A DNA stretch of 64,000 nt from an uncultured Pelagibacteraceae bacterium (GTDB taxonomy: Bacteria; Pseudomonadota; Alphaproteobacteria; Pelagibacterales; Pelagibacteraceae). Every line of letters begins with the position of its first letter. Positions within the stretch are counted from its first letter, which is position 1. The notes below the pieces were generated by a model. That model ran no database searches and had not been told where the DNA came from. It saw only the letters and a list, made by a program, of their open reading frames with translations. The DNA lies in NCBI GenBank assembly GCA_902578775.1, contig CACHEF010000005.1, forward strand, positions 21,674-85,673, given 5' to 3'. Of this stretch, positions 58,528 to 64,000 are shown in pieces. The position numbers and the translations under genes are program-made.

Positions 58528-60302
58528 TGAAATATCCTAAAGAATATCTTGATGAGATTAAAACGAGGTTGAAAGTTTCAACTGTTGTATCAAAGTCTGT
58601 TGCCCTTAAAAAAAGAGGAAAAGAGTTTGTTGGTTTATCTCCATTTAAAAATGAAAAAACTCCATCATTTACAGTCAATGATGAAAAAGAATTCTATCAC
58701 TGTTTTGCAACATCAGAGCATGGAAATATTTTTGATTTTGTCATGAAAATTCAAAATCTTAAATTTGGTGAAGCAGTAAAACATTTAGCCCAATTAGCTG
58801 GAATGCAACCCTACATGTTTTCAAAACAAGATGAGGAAAGAGAAAAAAAGTGGAGAGAATACCAAACAATTTTTAGCCAGTATGTGGATTTTTATCATAA
58901 CGAATTATTAAAAAATGAAAAATGCTCTGTTGCAAGAGATTATTTAAAAAATAGGTCATTAACTAAAGAGGAAGTTAAAAAATTTAAAATTGGATATATA
59001 GAGAAGAACCCAAATTTTTTTGAAAAATTAAAAGATAATTTTAGTATGCAAACTTTAACTGAGTCAGGTCTATTTTACTATGATGAAAAAAAGAAAATAT
59101 ACGTCGAAAGATTTAGAGGAAGATTAGTTTTTCCGATAAATAATATTTCGGGTCAACCAATAGCATTGGGTGGTAGAATAATTGAAAATTTAGACTATTT
59201 GGCCAAATATATAAATTCACCTGAAACAAATTTTTTTAAAAAAGGCTCAAATTTATATAATTTAGATGAAGCTCGAAAGCTTTCCAACAAGATAGATCAC
59301 ATTTATTTAGTTGAAGGCTATATGGATGTAGTTGGCTTAAGTAAAAATGGAATCGAAAATGTAGTTGCAAATCTTGGAACTTCTTTAACAGACAAACAGA
59401 TTTTAATTCTTAATCAATTTTTTGATGATATTATAATTTGTTTTGATGGAGATGAAAGTGGTTACAAAGCAGCTGTAAGAGCAGCAGAGAATTCTATTAA
59501 AGAATTAAAACCTGAAAAACAAATTTCATTTTTATTTTTACCAAATAAGGAAGACCCAGACAGCTATGTAAATAAAAATGGTAAAGTAAATTTCATTAAT
59601 TTTACAAAACAATCTAAAATATCTATTCATCAATTTATTTTCAGTCATTATAAAAAACAAACAGAAAACAACCCTTCTTCATTAGCTATTTTTGAAAAAA
59701 AATTAAGAAATATTGCAAATACGATAAAAGATGATTTTATTAAAAAATATGTATTGGAATATTTCTTAGAAAAAATTGCAGAACTAACACCTCATTTCAA
59801 TCAAAATAATAAAAAGTCTTTTGTTAAAAGAACTAAATCTTTAGATACAACTAAAAAATATTTTAATGATAGTCAGTCACTGACTGGTGTGGAGCTTAAA
59901 GAGTTTTCTTTATTATATCTAGTAATTAATAATTTAAAGTTGTTGCAAGCAAATATCCATTTAATTGAAAATATTAAGTTTTTTACAGAAGTTAATAAAA
60001 AAATTTTTAAACTAATTATTGAGAAGCTGAAATCTGAAGAACAAATTACAATCAAAGATTTAAAACTTGATAATGAATTGTTAGATAAAATAAATAAATT
60101 TGCACCTATCAAACACATTTTAAAAAATCAAGCAAATGATGATCAAAAAACTATTGAATTGTTAGAGGATATATCAAGAGATCTGTTGAATTATGATCTT
60201 GAGTTTAGAATTCAAGAATTAGAATCGAAGTTCTCAGTTGACATGAGCGAGACCACGTTTAATGAGCTAAAAGAGCTCAAAAAAAAGCAGAATCTCAATT
60301 AA
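58527..60302 (+). CDS. dnaG: DNA primase DnaG with degenerate CHC2 zinc finger
   Basis: 591 aa. It makes RNA primers for replication. The TOPRIM catalytic core is intact: HIYLVEGYMDVVGL, IICFDGDESGYKAA and related acidic residues, and a helical C-terminal domain should contact DnaB. In the N-terminal CHC2 finger (C-x2-H-x17-C-x2-C) the four ligand positions are Ser38, Lys41, Cys59 and Thr62, so only one ligand remains. Flanking residues (LSPFKNEKTPSFTV, FYHCF) are otherwise conserved. Similar losses may occur in other Alphaproteobacteria. Confidence 0.94.
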   Translation: MKYPKEYLDEIKTRLKVSTVVSKSVALKKRGKEFVGLSPFKNEKTPSFTVNDEKEFYHCFATSEHGNIFDFVMKIQNLKFGEAVKHLAQLAGMQPYMFSKQDEEREKKWREYQTIFSQYVDFYHNELLKNEKCSVARDYLKNRSLTKEEVKKFKIGYIEKNPNFFEKLKDNFSMQTLTESGLFYYDEKKKIYVERFRGRLVFPINNISGQPIALGGRIIENLDYLAKYINSPETNFFKKGSNLYNLDEARKLSNKIDHIYLVEGYMDVVGLSKNGIENVVANLGTSLTDKQILILNQFFDDIIICFDGDESGYKAAVRAAENSIKELKPEKQISFLFLPNKEDPDSYVNKNGKVNFINFTKQSKISIHQFIFSHYKKQTENNPSSLAIFEKKLRNIANTIKDDFIKKYVLEYFLEKIAELTPHFNQNNKKSFVKRTKSLDTTKKYFNDSQSLTGVELKEFSLLYLVINNLKLLQANIHLIENIKFFTEVNKKIFKLIIEKLKSEEQITIKDLKLDNELLDKINKFAPIKHILKNQANDDQKTIELLEDISRDLLNYDLEFRIQELESKFSVDMSETTFNELKELKKKQNLN

Positions 60303-60369
60303 TCTAACTAAATTAGTAATGGATTTTTTTAGATTTGATATTATATAAGACATCCTAACTTAGATTGCT

Positions 60370-62193
60370 GTGGAAAGAATTATTACTAAATCATTTGCTA
60401 GATTAATGGGTCGTGGAACCCATAGAGGATTTATAACTTACGAGGAACTAAGTAAGTCACTTGGAAAAAGAAATCTTTCTAATGAAAATTTATCTCAGGC
60501 ATTTATTCACATTTTAGATGAAGGTGTTTCACTTGTAGAAAAGAAATCTGACTTCAAAGTCTTAAGAAAAAAGGATTCTTCTTCTAAAGAAGAAGGCAAA
60601 ACTATTGAAAAAAGTGATGACCCTATCAGAATGTATTTAAGGGAGATGGGTGGAGTTGAGCTTCTTTCAAGAGAAGGTGAAATTGCAATCGCGAAAAGAA
60701 TCGAAGCTGGAAAAGATGTAATGTTAATAGCACTATCTCAAAGTCCAATTACAGCTCAACAGTTTTTTGAATGGAACGAACAATTACAAAAAGATGAAAT
60801 TTTAGTTAGAGAAATTATTGATATTGATACAAACTATATGGAAGATGAAAGCACAGGACCAAGTGCTAAACAAAAAAATGCGGGTGAAACAGATAAGGAA
60901 GACGGAGCATCTGATGATGATGATGATTTTAATCCCACACTCGCTGCAATGGAAACAGAAATTAAACCTAAAGTTTTAAAAACTGTTCAAACACTTACAA
61001 AAGAATATAACAAATTAATTAAATATCAAAAAGAAGAGCTAGATTGCGTTCTAAATTCACAAACTACTTCGCCAGCCAAAAAAAAAGGGTACGAAAAAAT
61101 TGTTAAAGATATCTTGGAGAATATTAAATCTCTTCAATTATCACCATCTGTTTTGGAGGATCTTGTTCAAAAACATTATACTGAAAATAAGAAAATCATT
61201 TCGCTTGAGGGTAATTTATTAAGATTGGCAATGGATCATAAAATTTCTAGAAATGAATTCATTAAATTTTATATCGGAAATGAAATAAATCCTAATCTTA
61301 AAAAATTTTTAGATACGAACACAATATGGAAACAATTTTTTTCTAAGAATAAAGATGAATTTAAAAATATCAGAGAAAGATTAATTGAGATAAGTCATAA
61401 ACTTGGAATGTCTGTTACTGACTTTAAAAAATTAGTTAGCAGAGTTCAAAAAGGTGAAAAAGAGTCTAGAATTGCAAAAAAAGAGATGGTTGAGGCTAAC
61501 CTAAGATTAGTGATTTCAATAGCAAAAAAATATACTAACAGAGGTCTTCAATTTCTAGATTTAATTCAAGAAGGCAATATAGGATTAATGAAAGCTGTAG
61601 ATAAATTCGAGTATAGAAGAGGTTACAAATTTTCTACTTATGCAACCTGGTGGATTAGACAAGCTATAACCAGGTCGATAGCAGACCAAGCTAGAACTAT
61701 AAGAATTCCAGTTCATATGATTGAAACAATAAATAAAATTGTAAGAACACAGAGACTTATTTTAAGTGAATTTGGCAGAGAAGCTACACCAGAGGAACTA
61801 GCTAAAAAATTGAGAATGCCTTTAGATAAAGTACGGAAAGTTTTAAAAATTTCAAAAGAACCTGTCTCTCTAGAAAAACCAGTTGGTGATGAAGAAGACA
61901 GCAGCCTTGGCGATTTTATCGAAGATACAAAAGCTCTAGCACCTTTAGAACAAGCTATTAAGTCAAATTTAGGTGAAGCAACAACAAAAATACTATCCAC
62001 ATTAACTCCAAGAGAAGAGAGGGTATTAAGAATGAGATTTGGAGTAGGTATGAACACAGATCATACTTTAGAAGAGGTAGGTCTTCAGTTTTCTGTTACT
62101 CGAGAAAGAATAAGACAAATTGAAGCTAAAGCTTTAAGAAAATTAAAACACCCAAGTAGATCTAAGCAACTTAAAAGTTTTCTTGAAAGTTAA
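60370..62193 (+). CDS. rpoD: RNA polymerase primary sigma factor (sigma-70)
   Basis: 607 aa. Region 1.1 is short (about residues 1-60), region 1.2 [22 protein letters not shown] follows, then an acidic insertion around residues 155-195 and the non-conserved region. Region 2 is [23 protein letters not shown] and [17 protein letters not shown]; region 4.2 has [28 protein letters not shown]. The start is GTG at 60370. It is third in the yqeY-dnaG-rpoD operon and is followed by a likely terminator. Confidence 0.96.
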   Translation: MERIITKSFARLMGRGTHRGFITYEELSKSLGKRNLSNENLSQAFIHILDEGVSLVEKKSDFKVLRKKDSSSKEEGKTIEKSDDPIRMYLREMGGVELLSREGEIAIAKRIEAGKDVMLIALSQSPITAQQFFEWNEQLQKDEILVREIIDIDTNYMEDESTGPSAKQKNAGETDKEDGASDDDDDFNPTLAAMETEIKPKVLKTVQTLTKEYNKLIKYQKEELDCVLNSQTTSPAKKKGYEKIVKDILENIKSLQLSPSVLEDLVQKHYTENKKIISLEGNLLRLAMDHKISRNEFIKFYIGNEINPNLKKFLDTNTIWKQFFSKNKDEFKNIRERLIEISHKLGMSVTDFKKLVSRVQKGEKESRIAKKEMVEANLRLVISIAKKYTNRGLQFLDLIQEGNIGLMKAVDKFEYRRGYKFSTYATWWIRQAITRSIADQARTIRIPVHMIETINKIVRTQRLILSEFGREATPEELAKKLRMPLDKVRKVLKISKEPVSLEKPVGDEEDSSLGDFIEDTKALAPLEQAIKSNLGEATTKILSTLTPREERVLRMRFGVGMNTDHTLEEVGLQFSVTRERIRQIEAKALRKLKHPSRSKQLKSFLES

Positions 62194-62229
62194 AATAATT
62201 TAACTCAATGTAATTTTGTATTATTAAAT

Positions 62230-62258
62230 TCATCTTTATAAATTGAGATGATTTTTTT
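62230..62258 (+). terminator. Probable intrinsic terminator after rpoD
   Basis: Stem TCATCT (62230-62235) pairs with AGATGA (62246-62251), enclosing a 10-base loop; T x7 follows at 62252-62258. Flanking A and T residues extend the stem imperfectly. It lies 37 bases after the rpoD stop, in the 89-base gap before the O-antigen ligase gene, and is one of the few convincing terminators in the window. Confidence 0.55.
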
Positions 62259-62282
62259 AAAAAATAAGTAATATTATATTTT

Positions 62283-63497
62283 ATGATAATAAATAGGTAT
62301 ATTGATAACTATTTTTTGCTGCTTTTTTCCATAATACCATTAACAATCATACTAGGTACAACGGTTTCACTAATTAATATACTCTTAATTGATATATCAT
62401 TTTTAATCTTAATTTTTTACAAGAGAGATTTTAAATTTATTAAAGATAAGTCAATTTTATATTTATTATTGTTGTATATTTATTTGATATTTAACTCTTT
62501 TATTTCAATTGATTTTTATGAGGGTTTTTTTAGAAACTTTGGATTCATAAGAATAATAATTTTCTTCGCTGCATTTAATTTTTTTTTTCTTCACAATGAC
62601 TTTTGTAGAAAAGTATTCAAATTTTGGTCTTTTATAATACTAATTGTATTGTGTGACGTATTTATTGAATTTATTTTTGGTAAAAATATTTTTGGTTTCA
62701 GTGGCCATCAAGGAAGAATAGTAAGTTTTTTTAAAGATGAGCCAATAGTTGGTGGTTTTTTACTCAGTTTCTTTTTAATAATAATTGGTTTTATGACTAA
62801 AGAATTAAAAAACAAAAATTTCTTTATATTCTTAATTATAGGTACTTTTGTATTTGCAATTCTTTTTACAGGAGAGAGATCAAATACAATTAAGGCAATA
62901 GGTGGTATTAGTTTATTTTTATTATTCATCAAATCAATTAATATAAAAAAAAAAATTATCATTATATTAACAATGATAATTTCAATTTTATTTTCTATAT
63001 TTAATCCATTTTCTGAAAGTAAATTTTTAGAGCAAAGATACGATAAACTTTTTAAAGATTTTGTTGCTAAAGAAAATGTATACTATTTAAACTTTGAATA
63101 TGGTTTTGAAATTTTTAAAAATTATAAATTATTTGGAGTGGGCAATAAAAACTATCGAATAGAAGCTTGTAAATTAGAAAATATAAAAAAATATGATAAT
63201 CTTTGTAATACACATCCTCATCAAATTTATTTTGAACTATTATCAGAGCATGGAATAATAGGTACATTGATTATTTTATATATTTTGTTTAAGCTTGTAT
63301 TTTCGAAAATTTTTTCAACTTTTAACTCTTCTAATTATATAAAATTAGGTTCACTGATATATATGATGCTTGTTTTTGCACCGCTATTACCAAGTGGAGC
63401 CTTTTTTAGTAGTTATCTTTTAACCCTTTTTACCATTAATTTGTCTATTTTTTATGCTTTAGACGCAAAATTGAATATATTTAGATACAAAAATTAA
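62283..63497 (+). CDS. O-antigen ligase / Wzy-type membrane protein
   Basis: 404 aa with about ten hydrophobic helices and almost no long soluble domain except one central loop. GFSGHQGRIVSFFKDEPIVGGFL and the conserved TGERSNTI and HPHQIYFELLSEHGIIG segments match the Wzy_C/O-antigen ligase family. It should act on lipid-linked polysaccharide. It begins after the rpoD terminator and leads toward further surface-polysaccharide genes (FkbM) beyond tRNA-Val, so this is probably the edge of a variable region. Confidence 0.8.
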   Translation: MIINRYIDNYFLLLFSIIPLTIILGTTVSLINILLIDISFLILIFYKRDFKFIKDKSILYLLLLYIYLIFNSFISIDFYEGFFRNFGFIRIIIFFAAFNFFFLHNDFCRKVFKFWSFIILIVLCDVFIEFIFGKNIFGFSGHQGRIVSFFKDEPIVGGFLLSFFLIIIGFMTKELKNKNFFIFLIIGTFVFAILFTGERSNTIKAIGGISLFLLFIKSINIKKKIIIILTMIISILFSIFNPFSESKFLEQRYDKLFKDFVAKENVYYLNFEYGFEIFKNYKLFGVGNKNYRIEACKLENIKKYDNLCNTHPHQIYFELLSEHGIIGTLIILYILFKLVFSKIFSTFNSSNYIKLGSLIYMMLVFAPLLPSGAFFSSYLLTLFTINLSIFYALDAKLNIFRYKN

Positions 63498-63517
63498 TTA
63501 TATTTTTACTTTTTAAT

Positions 63518-63592
63518 GGGCCGTTAGCTCAATAGTAGAGTACTGCATTGACATTGCAGGGGTAGTTGGAGCGTAACCAACACGGCCCACCA
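63518..63592 (+). tRNA. tRNA-Val (anticodon GAC) with non-canonical T-loop and D-loop
   Basis: Acceptor GGGCCGT pairs with ACGGCCC; D-stem GCTC pairs with GAGT (one G-T); anticodon stem CTGCA pairs with TGCAG around TTGACAT (anticodon GAC, 63550-63552); T-stem GTTGG pairs with CCAAC. CCA is encoded (63590-63592). The T-loop (63570-63576) reads AGCGTAA instead of TTCRANY-like, and the D-loop (63531-63537) is AATAGTA without the GG pair. All stems are intact, so this is not random decay. tRNA-Gln in this window is canonical. Confidence 0.8.
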
Positions 63593-63603
63593 TTTAACGG
63601 TTT

Positions 63604-63615
63604 GCGGAATTGGTA
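63604..63615 (+). repeat. Twelve-base tRNA-Leu-like D-arm fragment
   Basis: GCGGAATTGGTA occurs 11 bases after the tRNA-Val CCA end. This is the usual D-stem/loop sequence of bacterial tRNA-Leu, but no acceptor, anticodon or T-arm follows. It could be a remnant of a decayed or displaced tRNA next to the surface-polysaccharide genes. Twelve bases could also match by chance. Confidence 0.3.
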
Positions 63616-63683
63616 AAAAAAAATCATATATTTGATTTTGTATTTTAGATCTTGTAAAAGCTGATAATTTTAAAATTGATTAA

Positions 63684-64000
63684 ATGTATAAGTTAAAGAA
63701 ATTAATACGTTTTTTTTTAGAAAAAATAGGTTTCTTAAAACCAAAAAATCCTTTTGAAAATAAAGCAGGTTGGCCAGGTTTGCGTGTTTTACCAAAGGTA
63801 GACAATCTAATAGATGTAGGCATTGGTCATCAAGGTTCAGAAGGACTTTATAAGTTTTTTTCTAATTCAAGAAAATTTTTTATTGATCCAGTAATTGAAA
63901 CAAAAGCAGCGGTGTCTAAACATTTAGAAGATACTAATAATAAGTTTTTTGAATGTGGTGTTTCTAGTAAACAAGGTGAATTAGAAATAATTATAAGAAA
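63684..64000 (+). CDS. FkbM-family methyltransferase, 5' part
   Basis: Only the first 105 codons are in the window. After a basic N-terminus, NLIDVGIGHQGSEGLYKFF resembles the SAM-binding loop of FkbM methyltransferases, then FIDPVIE (acidic ribose contact) and FECGVSSKQGELEI, the usual second motif. FkbM proteins often O-methylate sugars or polyketides. The AT-rich stretch 63616-63683 upstream holds no other gene. The rest of the gene lies beyond the right edge. Confidence 0.75.
   Translation, partial: MYKLKKLIRFFLEKIGFLKPKNPFENKAGWPGLRVLPKVDNLIDVGIGHQGSEGLYKFFSNSRKFFIDPVIETKAAVSKHLEDTNNKFFECGVSSKQGELEIIIR

Overview
The window looks like a piece of a streamlined marine alphaproteobacterial chromosome of the SAR11 / Candidatus Pelagibacter type. 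The support is indirect. The DNA is strongly A+T-rich, most gene joints are a few bases or overlap, and no insertion sequences, phage genes or CRISPR arrays were seen. The gene content is alphaproteobacterial: a ctaC-ctaD-ctaB-ctaG-ctaE-SURF1 oxidase operon, split F0 genes with a b' subunit, CcrM, and carotenoid/retinal genes. No rRNA is present to settle taxonomy.

Layout. 1-7580 (+): 3' end of rsmE, then the aa3-type cytochrome c oxidase operon with assembly factors, threonine synthase and a peroxiredoxin. 7612-20111 (-): one compact co-directional run. In transcription order it is a DciA-like protein, a DsbA-like protein, an unusually short SMC, the F0 part of ATP synthase (atpI-B-E-F'-F), the retinal pathway (crtI-crtB-crtY-blh), ispH, thrB and rnhA. 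20112-24667: mutY and a flavin monooxygenase (+) converge on ccrM, rnhB and a divergent family-4-like uracil-DNA glycosylase (-). 24708-28626 (+): TPR protein, ispE, tRNA-Gln and the CCA-adding enzyme, which begins 3 bases after the tRNA. 28623-30392 (-): greA, hemF, trmL. 30483-33039 (+): the cytochrome bc1 operon petABC. 33016-38974 (-): ychF, pth, rplY, prs, pgeF, a MidA-like methyltransferase, lgt. 39025-43191: ubiK, a MarR / response regulator / histidine kinase operon, ilvE, pgsA. 43197-48352 (-): uvrC, folB, a pteridine-reductase-like SDR, uvrB. 48388-53542: aspartate aminotransferase, an ADP-ribosylglycohydrolase-fold protein, trxB, an ELM1-like protein, a 2OG-Fe(II) oxygenase-like protein, a MOSC protein. 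53544-57939 (-): carB and carA. 58066-62193 (+): yqeY-dnaG-rpoD. 62283-64000 (+): an O-antigen ligase-like protein, an odd tRNA-Val(GAC) and the start of an FkbM methyltransferase, which look like the edge of a surface-polysaccharide region.

How the genes work together. Oxidase, bc1 complex and the ATP synthase F0 sector form the core of respiratory energy conservation. ispE, ispH, crtIBY and blh supply retinal for a rhodopsin encoded elsewhere. mutY, UDG, uvrB, uvrC, RNases H, SMC, CcrM, primase and sigma-70 cover genome maintenance and expression.

Points most worth a second look: a tRNA-Val whose T-loop and D-loop both depart from the universal pattern in positions that normally contact each other; a ccrM promoter with two GANTC sites inside its core; the tRNA-Gln/cca junction; loss of metal-ligand residues in primase and UDG; an SMC with no visible hinge; and a GC-rich pseudoknot-like element at 7580-7608. 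No gap exceeds 300 bases.
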